The notes under the pieces were generated by a model. The model ran no database searches. It saw only the letters and a program-made list of their open reading frames with translations, and had not been told where the DNA came from. A stretch of 64,000 nt of DNA, taken from NCBI RefSeq assembly GCF_008017805.1, contig NZ_VRTT01000002.1, positions 62,001 through 126,000 on the forward strand, in the 5' to 3' direction. Positions 35,717 through 44,743 of the stretch are shown piece by piece (the stretch's first letter is position 1; each line of letters opens with the position of its first letter). A program made the translations under genes and the position numbers. Origin of the DNA: Paenibacillus sp. N3.4 (GTDB lineage: Bacteria > Bacillota > Bacilli > Paenibacillales > NBRC-103111).

Positions 35717-37125
35717 TTCTCCATCCAGTTAAAATGGAAGGATCCTTCTTTGTCAACGCGTTGGAACGTGTGCGCACCGAAATAATCACGTTGTGCTTGC
35801 AGCAAGTTAGCCGGTAATCGCTCCGTACGGTAGCTATCATAGTAAGAAAGTGCCGAAGTGAACGACGGAACAGCAATACCGCGAGTAACCGCTTCTGCAA
35901 TAACTTGTCTCCATGATTGTTGGTAGTTATCCACGACACCGTTGAAATAGGAATCTAGCAACAGGTTTTTCAATTCAGGTTCACGATCATAGGCATCCTT
36001 AATATTTTGAAGGAATCGAGCGCGAATAATACAACCACCACGGAAAATCATCGCGATGCTGCCATATTTCAGATCCCATTTATATTCTTCGGAAGCTGCT
36101 CTCATTTGAGCGAAGCCTTGCGCGTAAGAGCAAATTTTGCTTGCATACAGCGCTTGGCGAACAGCCTCGATAAAGGCTTTACGATCGCCTGTGAAAGCTG
36201 GAGCATCAGGTCCTTTAAGCACTTTGCTTGCTGCAACGCGTTCTTCTTTCATCGCAGAGATGAAACGAGCGAATACTGACTCGGTAATAATGGAAAGCGG
36301 AACACCAAGGTCCAGCGCACTTTGACTGGTCCATTTTCCTGTACCCTTTTGGCCAGCTGAATCTAAGATCACATCGACCATTGGTTTACCGGTTTCTGCA
36401 TCGTATTTCGTGAAAATATCACGGGTAATTTCGATCAAATAGCTATCAAGCTCACCGTTATTCCACTCTGTGAAAATTTCGTGCAGTTCTTCTGTGCTTA
36501 CATGAAGGACATCCTTCAGCAATTGATAAGCTTCGCAAATAAGCTGCATATCACCGTATTCAATACCGTTATGCACCATTTTCACATAGTGTCCGGCACC
36601 ATCCGGTCCGATATACGTACAGCATGCATCATCGCCAACTTTGGCAGAAATCGCTGTTAGAATCGGCTCAACAAGTTTATATGCGTCTTCTTGACCACCC
36701 GGCATGATAGCTGGGCCTTTAAGCGCTCCTTCTTCACCACCGGAAACACCTGTACCTACAAAACGGATACCATGTGCTTCAAGTTCTTTGTTACGGCGCT
36801 GCGTATCTGGGAAGAACGCGTTGCCTCCGTCAATCAAAATATCACCTTTATCCAAATATGGCAGAAGCTGGTTAATCGTATCATCTGTTGGACCGCCGGC
36901 TTTTACCATGATCAAAATTTTGCGAGGAACTTCGAGCGATTGCACGAATTCTTCCACTGTGTATGTACCTACTAATTGCTTGCCTTCAGCTTCTTGAAGA
37001 AGCTCTTTTGTTTTCTCGGCAGAACGGTTAAATACGGATACTGTAAATCCTCTGCTCTCGATGTTCAAAGCCAAGTTTTTCCCCATTACTGCAAGACCAA
37101 CGACACCAATTTGTTGTTTAGACAT
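35713..37125 (-). CDS. gnd: 6-phosphogluconate dehydrogenase (decarboxylating)
   Basis: A 470-residue NADP enzyme giving ribulose 5-phosphate from 6-phosphogluconate. The cofactor site is [18 protein letters not shown]; the catalytic region [13 protein letters not shown] and the C-terminal [15 protein letters not shown] are typical. The start at 37125 (MSKQQ) matches the family; an ATG at 37137 lies too close to the GAAGGG site. It is the last gene of the operon running from the LacI gene at 41883, taking the product of the gluconokinase. Confidence 0.95.
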   Translation of the reverse strand: MSKQQIGVVGLAVMGKNLALNIESRGFTVSVFNRSAEKTKELLQEAEGKQLVGTYTVEEFVQSLEVPRKILIMVKAGGPTDDTINQLLPYLDKGDILIDGGNAFFPDTQRRNKELEAHGIRFVGTGVSGGEEGALKGPAIMPGGQEDAYKLVEPILTAISAKVGDDACCTYIGPDGAGHYVKMVHNGIEYGDMQLICEAYQLLKDVLHVSTEELHEIFTEWNNGELDSYLIEITRDIFTKYDAETGKPMVDVILDSAGQKGTGKWTSQSALDLGVPLSIITESVFARFISAMKEERVAASKVLKGPDAPAFTGDRKAFIEAVRQALYASKICSYAQGFAQMRAASEEYKWDLKYGSIAMIFRGGCIIRARFLQNIKDAYDREPELKNLLLDSYFNGVVDNYQQSWRQVIAEAVTRGIAVPSFTSALSYYDSYRTERLPANLLQAQRDYFGAHTFQRVDKEGSFHFNWMEN

Positions 37126-37157
37126 GTTCTCATACACCCTTCCGATATTTAAATATT

Positions 37158-37925
37158 TTAAATCGTCATCGCGCCAAAACCGCCATCCACTCTTAAAACA
37201 GAACCTGTTACAAAGCTAGAAGCTTGCTCGGAAGCAAGAAACACAGCAGCACCCTGAAGCTCAGCCGCTTCACCGAATCGATTCATCGGAGTATGACGCA
37301 TGATCGAGTCAATACGTTCCGGCGATAAAATTTTGCGATTCTGCTCCGCTGGGAAAAATCCAGGAATGATCGCGTTCACACGTACACGGCTCGGAGCAAA
37401 CTCACGGGCCAAGTTCTGTGTGATATTGTTCACAGCTGCTTTGGAGGCGGAGTAAGTAAATACACGGGAAAGCGGAGGATCGGACGAAACGGAAGAAATA
37501 TTAATAATGCTTCCACCCTCGCCGCGTTCAACCATGTATTTGCCGAACACTTGGCAGGCTAACACAACGCTTTTCAAATTAACCTCCATAATAGAATCCC
37601 ATTCTTCCATGGAAATGTCAAAGAAAGGCGTCGCACTATTTTTTCCCGGACAGTTCATAAGAATGTCTGCCCCGCCTGACCAAGCGATAACGTCTTGAAG
37701 AACTTGCTCCAAGTCTTCACGTTTAGTCGCATCCGCTTGGAAACAATTCGCTTCTCCTCCGATAGCTTCAATGCTTTGACGCACCTGTTCGCTCTTCTCT
37801 TGATTGCGGCCAACAATCGCTACTTTCGCACCGTGTCCGCCAAGCGCCAAAGCCATCGCGCCACCAAGTGTACTGTTACCGCCAATAATAACGGCTGTTT
37901 TCCCTGTAAGATCAAATAAGTTCAT
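37158..37925 (-). CDS. SDR-family dehydrogenase of the sugar-acid operon
   Basis: A 255-residue classical short-chain dehydrogenase. [20 protein letters not shown] is the cofactor motif, with [21 protein letters not shown] the Ser...Tyr-x3-Lys catalytic site. The family pattern resembles gluconate 5-dehydrogenases and fructuronate or mannonate reductases ([13 protein letters not shown]). In this operon it could reduce a keto-gluconate or uronate. The start at ATG 37925 is chosen from AAAAGGGG upstream. It lies 58 bases from the gluconokinase end at 37983 and 33 bases before gnd. Confidence 0.8.
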   Translation of the reverse strand: MNLFDLTGKTAVIIGGNSTLGGAMALALGGHGAKVAIVGRNQEKSEQVRQSIEAIGGEANCFQADATKREDLEQVLQDVIAWSGGADILMNCPGKNSATPFFDISMEEWDSIMEVNLKSVVLACQVFGKYMVERGEGGSIINISSVSSDPPLSRVFTYSASKAAVNNITQNLAREFAPSRVRVNAIIPGFFPAEQNRKILSPERIDSIMRHTPMNRFGEAAELQGAAVFLASEQASSFVTGSVLRVDGGFGAMTI

Positions 37926-37982
37926 GTTCTTCATCCCCTTTTCAATTTTTGCTTATCCATAACTTTTTGCGTAAGCATAAAC

Positions 37983-39592
37983 CTAGGAATTGGGACTCCG
38001 AGTGTGCTGCCCTTGAAAAGCGGTAATCGCATCGAATTGATCTTTTAATTGATGATATACGCTTGTATAAATAGATGTCAATTGTTGATAAATGCGATAA
38101 TCGCTTTCATTCACCTCGTGAGCCTTTCCTACCTGAATCCATTTGTGCGCATGCGTCAAATCTTCGATTTCTCCCATTGCAAGTAAACCAAGCAATGCGG
38201 CGCCAATTCCTGAGCTCTCAATCGAGTCCGGCACCGTAACGGAAGTCCCCAACATGTCAGTCATCATTGCCGCCAAAATTCGCTCCTTGCAAAGCCACCT
38301 GAAGCCCGAATAACAGTTGCCGGACCCATAATTCGTTCTAGCGAGGTTGCTACCGCCTGAATGGAAAACATAACGCCTTCCAAAGCGGCACGTATCATGT
38401 GCTTCTTCTGATGACCTAGAGAAAGCCCAAAGTACACGCCGCGAGCATTAGCATTCCAATAAGGAGCCCGCTCGCCGGACAACAGCGGCAAGAAAAGCAA
38501 GCCATCGGACCCAGCGCCAACTTGTGATGCCAGCTCAGTCAAATAGTCGTAAGGGTCGATCCCTTTCTGACGTGCCTCTTCAGCTTCTGCCGTGGCGATC
38601 TGATCCCTCACCCAACGGAAGACAATACCGCCGTTGTTGATCGGACCTCCAACGACCCAAAAGCCCTCGGTTAACGCATAGCAGAAGAGCTTCCCCTCGG
38701 GGTCGGTTTGTGGCTTGGTGACAACGCTGCGAACGGCACCGCTGGTGCCAATCGTGACAGCGACGACGCCGGGCTCGAAAGCGCCAACGCCGAGATTGGC
38801 GAGGACACCGTCAGACGCGCCGACGATAAACGGCGTATCCACTAACAAGCCCATCGCGGAGGCATGCTCGGCGCTGAGACCCTCCACACGGTGCGTAGTA
38901 GGCACCAGCTCAGAGAGCTGGTCTTGCGTCACACCTGCAAGTCGAAGCGCTTCTGCATCCCAATCGAGGTTTTCAAGATTGAAAAGCCCCGTAGCACTCG
39001 CCAGCGAATGGTCTATCAGATAGCAGCCAAACAGCTTGGCGAAGACATATTCCTTGATGCCGATGAACTTGTGCGTTTCTTTCACAAGTTCAGGCTCGTT
39101 GTCACGGAACCACATGAGTTTAAGCAATGGGGACATCGGATGAATAGGCGTACCGGTACGCGTATAAATCTGTTGGCCCAGTCCGCTTTGCTTTAAATGT
39201 TCCGCATAACGCGCACTGCGGTTGTCTGCCCAGGTAATGCAAGCAGTTAGTGGGTTCAGCTTTTCATCCACCGCAATCAAGCTGTGCATCGCAGAGCTGA
39301 AAGATACGCAGAGCACTTGATCCCCTGAGATCCCCAGCTTCTGAACGACGGCACCGATACCTTCAACAACGGCCTTAAAAATCTGATCCGGATTCTGCTC
39401 AGCACGGTCTGAGGCGGGTGTAAATAGCGGATATTCGATCGAATGAGAGGCTTGAACTTTCCCGTCGCGATCAATCAAGAGCGTCTTCGTGCTTGTCGTA
39501 CCGATATCTGCAGCTAACACATAAGGTTTGGAGCCTACCACATCAGCTGCTTCTACAGGCTGCTCAGCGTTAGAAGCTGATAAATCTGTCAT
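37983..39592 (-). pseudogene. gntK: Gluconokinase (FGGY) split by one-base deletion
   Basis: A carbohydrate kinase of the FGGY family, gluconate type. The N-terminus YVLAADIGTTSTKTLLIDRD, the SAMHSLIAVDEKLNPLTACI block, and IVGASDGVLANLG, GLLFLPLLSGERAPYWN are typical. At 38262-38269 the minus strand reads CAATGATG. The frame ends at Trp-Arg-Gln; the C-terminal 90 residues (MMTDMLGTSVTVPDSIESSG to SPNS) continue in another frame to 37983. One more A would join them as Gln-Met-Met-Thr. The start overlaps the LarA-like stop by ATGA. Gluconate 6-phosphate would feed Gnd directly. The last 90 residues complete the sugar-binding and ATP-binding lobes, so the break would be severe if real. Confidence 0.88.
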
Positions 39593-40860
39593 TTGCTTAT
39601 ATTCCCCTCTTCATCGAATAAAAGTTCATACGGTTCGGAAAGTATTTCAATATCCGGATGCTGACGTGCCGCTTCAAGTAAATTAACAGAAATTTCGATT
39701 TCTCCCAAGTGAAGCGTATCTTGAATCCGAACCAGCTTGCAGGTCGTGTAATCCAAAATATTACAGGTTTTTACAGCCGCTTTTATCGCATAGAAGTCAT
39801 TCTCCAAGGTGGTGGCGATTTTCGTCGGCGCACAGACCGTTGACGTCAAACCGTTGGCGTAAGTAAACGCAAGATTTGTTTTATCGACTAACCGTTGGGT
39901 AGTGAAATCAGCCGTTCCGACGCCGTTGGCATTGCCTTTCGTCTCATGTGTCAGATCAAGAACGACCATCTTCGCAACATCAGGTCCGCCGTGAGCGTAA
40001 GGTGTTGGGTAACGGCCGGTCACATTCGGATCCATCCCATCGCCACTTATATTCTTACCGATGTAGTCGATAACAAGCACATCGATTTCTTCGAACAATA
40101 TTTTGGGAAGACGAGATTTAGCTTCAATCAGAAGCTGTTCTTCGCGAACCTCAATCTCTGCAGCCGGAAGCACCTCGACTTGGCAGGTCTCGTCGTAAGC
40201 GTTCTCGACGAGCGCGATTCCGAAAATGATAGGCAGCTTCTCTATCATCAAATTAGCCATTGCCGGCACATTCTCAGCCATGTACTTGAAACCAAGCTGA
40301 TGACAAGCTTCTGCGCCTTTTTGCTTGCCGAGTCCAATAGCAATCATCTTCATGATTCCGCTCTCGATACGCCCGCGGAACGCAGTATGCGGTTTCACAC
40401 GGTTGATGACGACGATCGCATCCGCTTCTGAAGCTATACGGTCTACATACACAGGCAAACCATTAGGCAATTGATCAATCTGAATAACTTCCATCGAGGA
40501 ACGGATCGGAGCTTCCATGCTAGCTTCCGTTATGCCGAGATGCTGCAGCACTTCGGTCTGTCCTTCGGCTGTCGCTCCCCCATGGCTGCCCATGCACGGC
40601 ACTATGAACGGAAATGCCCCTCTTGCTTTAATGGCATCCAGTGTCGTTTTGGTAAATCCGGCAATATTCGCAATTCCTCTGCTCCCAACGGCAACAGCAA
40701 CGTGCTGTCCGGGAAGAATGCTTTCCATGACGCCGCTGTCTGCAAGCTTTTTCTCCAGCTCGAGCTCAGGGTGTTCAAGAATCGTACGATCAAACTTCTG
40801 GCGAATTTTTACAACCTGTGGAATGGGAATATCTTTTAACAGCTCTCTAAGAATGCTCAT
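39589..40860 (-). CDS. LarA-like nickel-pincer racemase/epimerase family protein
   Basis: A 423-residue member of the LarA (lactate racemase) family. Candidate cofactor residues: the His of CMGSHGGATAEGQ near residue 90, the His of VKPHTAFRGRIE near 155, and a Lys in ESGIMKMIAIGLGKQKG. Characterised LarA enzymes use a nickel-pincer nucleotide made by LarB, LarC and LarE, none of which is in the window. Within a gluconokinase/Gnd operon it may epimerise a sugar acid; some LarA homologues act on substrates other than lactate. The gntK start overlaps its stop. Substrate unproven. Confidence 0.8.
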   Translation of the reverse strand: MSILRELLKDIPIPQVVKIRQKFDRTILEHPELELEKKLADSGVMESILPGQHVAVAVGSRGIANIAGFTKTTLDAIKARGAFPFIVPCMGSHGGATAEGQTEVLQHLGITEASMEAPIRSSMEVIQIDQLPNGLPVYVDRIASEADAIVVINRVKPHTAFRGRIESGIMKMIAIGLGKQKGAEACHQLGFKYMAENVPAMANLMIEKLPIIFGIALVENAYDETCQVEVLPAAEIEVREEQLLIEAKSRLPKILFEEIDVLVIDYIGKNISGDGMDPNVTGRYPTPYAHGGPDVAKMVVLDLTHETKGNANGVGTADFTTQRLVDKTNLAFTYANGLTSTVCAPTKIATTLENDFYAIKAAVKTCNILDYTTCKLVRIQDTLHLGEIEISVNLLEAARQHPDIEILSEPYELLFDEEGNISK

Positions 40861-40884
40861 CGACTTATCCCTCTTTCATTTATT

Positions 40885-41883
40885 TTAAAGTGATCGTACC
40901 GATTCACGCAGGATCAATTCTGTTCTTAATAACAGTTGTTCGGTCTCGGTACGTTTATTTTCTATATTGCCAAGAAGCCGCAAGGCTCCTTCTCTACTAA
41001 TTTGCTCAATCGGTCTGCGCACGGTTGTCAGTGCGGGTGTCACATAGGCGGCAAACACCGTGTCATCGAATCCAACAACGGATATATCGTCAGGAACATG
41101 TCTTCCCGATTCCGTGATCGCCTTCATCGCGCCGAGCGCCATTTCATCATTACAGCAAAATACAGCCGTTGGCACTTCTTCAAGAGCAAGGAATTGCTGC
41201 ATAGCGGAGTGTCCGCTTTCCAAATCATACAATCCCGGCCTGCGATACGCGGGAGGAATGTTCATTTGGAAATGCTTCATCGCCCTTTCAAAGCCATCTT
41301 TGCGATTTTGCGCGGATTTAAATCCGCTGCGCCCTTCAATAAGAGCAATCCGCTTATGTCCCTGTTCAATCAAGTAAGAAACTGCCAGGAAAGCCCCTTG
41401 CTCCTCATCCGAGAGAACATTCAAAACGCCTTGTGTATCTACGGGCCGATTTAATACGGCAAGCGGAATTCCTTTGGCTGCGGCATGATCAATAAATGCC
41501 TGATCGTCATCGCTTTGACTGACGATAATCATGCCATCAAAGCTTTTGCGTGTAATGGATTGAAAATGCGTGTAGTCGTCAATGCCTTTAACAATCAATT
41601 GGTAGCGATCTTGTATGACACTGTTGACACCACGAATGGCTTCATAAAAAAAACCTGCTGAGGTTCCTTTACTCAATGTGGTAAAAAAGAGCCCCAAGTT
41701 ATACGAACGGTCCAGCACTAGGCTTTTGGCATTGAAATTCGGTGTATAATCGAGCTGTTCCGCGAGGACGCGAATACGCTCCTTGGTGTCTTCCTGAATG
41801 AGCGGACTGTTGTTCAGTGCTCTGGAAACAGTTGTATGAGACACACCTGCGAGCTTGGCTATATCCTTAATCGTTACGCTCAT
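40885..41883 (-). CDS. LacI-family regulator of the sugar-acid operon
   Basis: A 332-residue LacI/GalR repressor. The HTH is TIKDIAKLAGVSHTTVSRAL; periplasmic-binding-like effector domain to the end, with TAVFCCNDEMALGAMKAI and DDISVVGFDDTVFAAYVTP. It lies 24 bases upstream of the LarA-like gene in the same direction and is probably autoregulated with the whole larA-like/gntK/SDR/gnd operon. A palindromic candidate operator lies 34 bases upstream of its start. Confidence 0.9.
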   Translation of the reverse strand: MSVTIKDIAKLAGVSHTTVSRALNNSPLIQEDTKERIRVLAEQLDYTPNFNAKSLVLDRSYNLGLFFTTLSKGTSAGFFYEAIRGVNSVIQDRYQLIVKGIDDYTHFQSITRKSFDGMIIVSQSDDDQAFIDHAAAKGIPLAVLNRPVDTQGVLNVLSDEEQGAFLAVSYLIEQGHKRIALIEGRSGFKSAQNRKDGFERAMKHFQMNIPPAYRRPGLYDLESGHSAMQQFLALEEVPTAVFCCNDEMALGAMKAITESGRHVPDDISVVGFDDTVFAAYVTPALTTVRRPIEQISREGALRLLGNIENKRTETEQLLLRTELILRESVRSL

Positions 41884-41916
41884 ACCTTCACCTCTACCTG
41901 TAGCATATCACAGCTA

Positions 41917-41930
41917 TGCACACGTTAACA
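41917..41930 (-). promoter_or_regulatory. Candidate operator/cre site upstream of LacI
   Basis: On the minus strand TGTTAACGTGTGCA matches the cre/LacI-type consensus TGWAANCGNNNNCA at 13 of 14 positions. It could bind CcpA or the adjacent LacI protein. Confidence 0.5.
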
Positions 41931-42087
41931 ATAGTCTTTTTTCTTTGTCAGAAAAAGCCGGTATCTGATTCCTCTGTGAAAGCTCGGTCACGTTCTCAAG
42001 ACTCCTTGCGCTGCCCTTTACTAGTTTCAGAACGCCAAAAAAGCTCCCCATAAAGAGAGCTTCTTCAACTCATATTTACTCACAACT

Positions 42088-42135
42088 CCGCCGTCCTTCA
42101 AGGACGAGTACGTTTGTCAAGGGTGAAGCGTAGCG
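42088..42135. repeat. Dispersed hairpin element, copy E
   Basis: CCGTCCTTCAAGGACGAG, then ACGTTTGTCAAGGGTGAAGC matches the inner stem and right half of copies B to D. The GATAAAC left arm is missing. Confidence 0.7.
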
Positions 42136-42155
42136 AAGAACGATTGGATAGGCAA

Positions 42156-42285
42156 GCGGACCCAACCGCCGTTATTTGTTCTTTATTCCTCGCCTTGTAC
42201 CTGTCTGCGGACATACGTTCCGTTAAGGGAAGTGAAAACGTAGATATCTGCCCCTTATCATTCGAATAACGGCGCTGGTGTCCGC
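42156..42285. mobile_element. MITE-like 130 bp inverted-repeat element
   Basis: Terminal inverted repeats of 21 bases match at 18 positions: left arm 42156-42176 (GCGGAC ... CGCCGTTATT) and right arm 42265-42285 (AATAACGGCG ... GTCCGC). The match weakens outward, with ATTGG near 42143 and CCAAT near 42293. The interior has no gene but holds a second GCGGACA at 42207. No flanking target duplication was identified. It resembles a miniature inverted-repeat element without transposase. Confidence 0.65.
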
Positions 42286-42406
42286 AAAGTTCCCAATAGG
42301 TCATTCAAGACCACAATAACTGCTCCACGATCCGTTCATCGCCCCAGTCCTCTTGCACCCTTCATTCTTTCGTCAAGCACCGATTTGGATGTTGAGCCAC
42401 TTTTTA

Positions 42407-43708
42407 TCAACTAAAAAAAGCCGGCAGATAAGGTTTGTTCTTCTCCAGCATCTCGTCCATAAGCCGTTTGGCCACTGCCACTGACGGCACCAATGGATGG
42501 TGAACCAACGCTTGCAGAACGAGGTCTCTGCTGCCCGTAACCGCTGCTTCAATCGTCAGTCGCTCATACGTTTTGACCGCGTGCATAAGGCCTTTGACAT
42601 GTTCGGGTACTTTGGTCAAGGCAATCGGGATCGGACCTTTCGCTGTAATGACACAATTCACTTCAATACAAGCATCCTTTGGCAAGAAATCGATGATCGT
42701 ATCATTCATGACGTTTAAAGTTTGGATATCCCGCTTGTCATTGTAAAGCGAATCCATGAGGTTGACAGCTGCCTCAGAGTAATAAGCGCCTCCGCGCTTT
42801 TCCAATTGCTTTGGCTTCTCTTGCAAGTTAGGATCTTGATAAAGCTCAAACAGCTCATCCTCGACCCGTTTCACAATTTCTGCGCGTGTCCCGTTTTCCT
42901 TGAGTGACTCCAGCTGTTCTTCAAGCATGACATCCGTCATATAAAAATATTTCAAATAATAGGATGGCAGTGCTTGCAGTGAGCGCAAGAAATCCGCATC
43001 CCATTCACTGACCGGTACATTTTTGCCGCTGTATTCTTCTCTGCGGCCCAGCAGTTCAGCTAATTTATCCTCGCCTCTGACTTCTGCCCGCGTTACCCAG
43101 TGCAGATGGTTTAATCCAACGAACTCGGTATAGATGTGTTCAGGCGCAGCGTCATACTTCTTCATAAGCCATTTATGCAAGCCAATAGGCGCATTGCAAA
43201 GACCAATGCTCTTTACATTGGCGTATTTATGAATAGCTTCCGTCACCATGCCTGCGGGGTTCGTAAAGTTTAGGAGCCAGGCATCCGGACTTAATTCTTC
43301 TATATCCTTACAAATATCCAGCAAGACAGGAATCGTACGAAGAGCTTTCATCATACCGCCCGGACCTGTCGTTTCTTGACCGATAACCCCATGCTGATTC
43401 GGAATATGTTCATCCCACTTCCGTGCCTCCAAGAGACCTACGCGCATTTGAGTGCTAACGAAATCGGCATTTTCAATCGCTTTTCTGCGATCTAACGTTA
43501 AGTGAACCTCGATCGGCAAGCCAGACTTTTCGATCATTCTTTTAGCCAAATTCCCGACAATTTCCAGCTTGTGCCTGCCCGCTTCCACATCAACAAGCCA
43601 AAGTTCTTTCACAGGCAGCTGCGCATATTTCAAAATAAAGCCTTCCACGATTTCCGGCGTATACGATGAGCCTCCGCCAATAATGGCTATTTTCAATGCA
43701 CCTCTCAT
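42407..43708 (-). CDS. GH4 family glycosidase (6-phospho-beta-glucosidase type)
   Basis: A 433-residue NAD- and Mn-dependent glycosidase of family 4. The Rossmann start ALKIAIIGGGSSYTPEIVEG, NFTNPAGMVTEAI and GLCNAPIGLHKW are typical of 6-phospho-beta-glucosidases; CNAP supplies the metal-binding Cys. It acts in the cytosol on phosphorylated or free disaccharides. The start at ATG 43708 overlaps the preceding kinase stop; AGGAGG is 11 bases upstream. It is the last gene of the ABC operon. The substrate is probably a beta-glucoside or chitobiose derivative. Confidence 0.88.
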   Translation of the reverse strand: MRGALKIAIIGGGSSYTPEIVEGFILKYAQLPVKELWLVDVEAGRHKLEIVGNLAKRMIEKSGLPIEVHLTLDRRKAIENADFVSTQMRVGLLEARKWDEHIPNQHGVIGQETTGPGGMMKALRTIPVLLDICKDIEELSPDAWLLNFTNPAGMVTEAIHKYANVKSIGLCNAPIGLHKWLMKKYDAAPEHIYTEFVGLNHLHWVTRAEVRGEDKLAELLGRREEYSGKNVPVSEWDADFLRSLQALPSYYLKYFYMTDVMLEEQLESLKENGTRAEIVKRVEDELFELYQDPNLQEKPKQLEKRGGAYYSEAAVNLMDSLYNDKRDIQTLNVMNDTIIDFLPKDACIEVNCVITAKGPIPIALTKVPEHVKGLMHAVKTYERLTIEAAVTGSRDLVLQALVHHPLVPSVAVAKRLMDEMLEKNKPYLPAFFS

Positions 43709-43713
43709 GGCAC

Positions 43714-44715
43714 TCACGCCCTCCTAGTCTCATCTAATTGCTGTATGGTTTGATAATCCGACACGGTCCGAAGCTTCTCATACACTTCCGTACTAACGCT
43801 GCTCCCTGAAGCTTCCATAGCCATCCAAACGGCGCCTACCGCAGGTTCAACCTTTAATTTGACCAGCGTTGCTTGTGAAGCGACTTCGCTGACTGCTTTT
43901 GCAATATAGGAATATATAAAGGGTCCTTCTCCTCTTGTGAGAACACTTCCCGCAAGTACAACGTCAAAAGCCTCATGTTGCATATTCAATCGCTGAATGA
44001 TAGCTGCGGCTGACTTGCCCAGCTCTTCCCCCTGCACGCTAAGAATTCGGCAGGCAACCTCATCCCCTTGCTCCGCAGCTTGGAATAACAATTTGGTTGT
44101 ATGCAGCGGAACGGATTTGTTGTTATCCAAAAAATCGTCGAACATGTCCTGCACCGAATTGCAGCCAAGAAACTCAAGCAGAAGCTTAGTCAATATCGTT
44201 TGCTGCTCCCTACCGTCCCACGAACGAATGACTGCACGGAAAGCCTCTACGGCAAGTGTGCCGCCCCCGCCAAAATCACCAAATTGATAGTTGAAGCCTC
44301 CACATTGAAAAAACTCTCCTTGCCTGTTCCTGCCGGCACTGTTTGTGCCGCTCCCGCAAAGAAGAACAACGCCAAAAGGCTGGGAGGTGCCTGCACGCAT
44401 AGCAATCATGGTATCGCAATCAATAGCATGTCTTGAAAATCCGAGCCCGCTAACGAGTGGACGAAGGATGGAATAATCAATCGGTCGGTCTGCGCCGGCA
44501 AGGCCGAAAAAAGCAAATTCGATATCACTTCGTATAAGCCCAGCCTGCTGCAGAGCCGTTTCTACAGAGCTCGTAATATTCAGACGCGCTTGCTCTAAGC
44601 CCAGTTGATGATTACCATTGCCACTTTGCCCTTTACCCCTGATACAACCATGTTCATCTGTTATAAGAGCGTAGGTTTTACTTCCTCCCGCATCCACACC
44701 TAAGTAATATTTCAT
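43714..44715 (-). CDS. BadF/BadG/NagK-type sugar kinase
   Basis: A 333-residue ASKHA-fold ATPase. The phosphate-1 loop is YYLGVDAGGSKTYALITDE, and CGSGTNSAGRNRQGEFFQCG and GDFGGGGTLAVEAFRAV are typical of N-acetylglucosamine-kinase-like proteins. It would phosphorylate a sugar taken up by the ABC importer, giving the GH4 enzyme a phosphorylated substrate. It lies between the LacI and GH4 genes, all in the same direction. Confidence 0.88.
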   Translation of the reverse strand: MKYYLGVDAGGSKTYALITDEHGCIRGKGQSGNGNHQLGLEQARLNITSSVETALQQAGLIRSDIEFAFFGLAGADRPIDYSILRPLVSGLGFSRHAIDCDTMIAMRAGTSQPFGVVLLCGSGTNSAGRNRQGEFFQCGGFNYQFGDFGGGGTLAVEAFRAVIRSWDGREQQTILTKLLLEFLGCNSVQDMFDDFLDNNKSVPLHTTKLLFQAAEQGDEVACRILSVQGEELGKSAAAIIQRLNMQHEAFDVVLAGSVLTRGEGPFIYSYIAKAVSEVASQATLVKLKVEPAVGAVWMAMEASGSSVSTEVYEKLRTVSDYQTIQQLDETRRA

Positions 44716-44743
44716 GCTTACAACTCCTGTATTTCCGTTTTCT

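Larger units (their letters stand above)
41931..42406. other. Gene-free 476 bp gap between the two catabolic operons
   Basis: I see no gene. It holds a short hairpin (AAGCTC with GAGCTT, 42031-42056, T-run on the minus strand), a copy of the dispersed hairpin element (42088-42135), and a 130 bp inverted-repeat element (42156-42285). The GH4 operon ends upstream at 42407. Confidence 0.7.
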
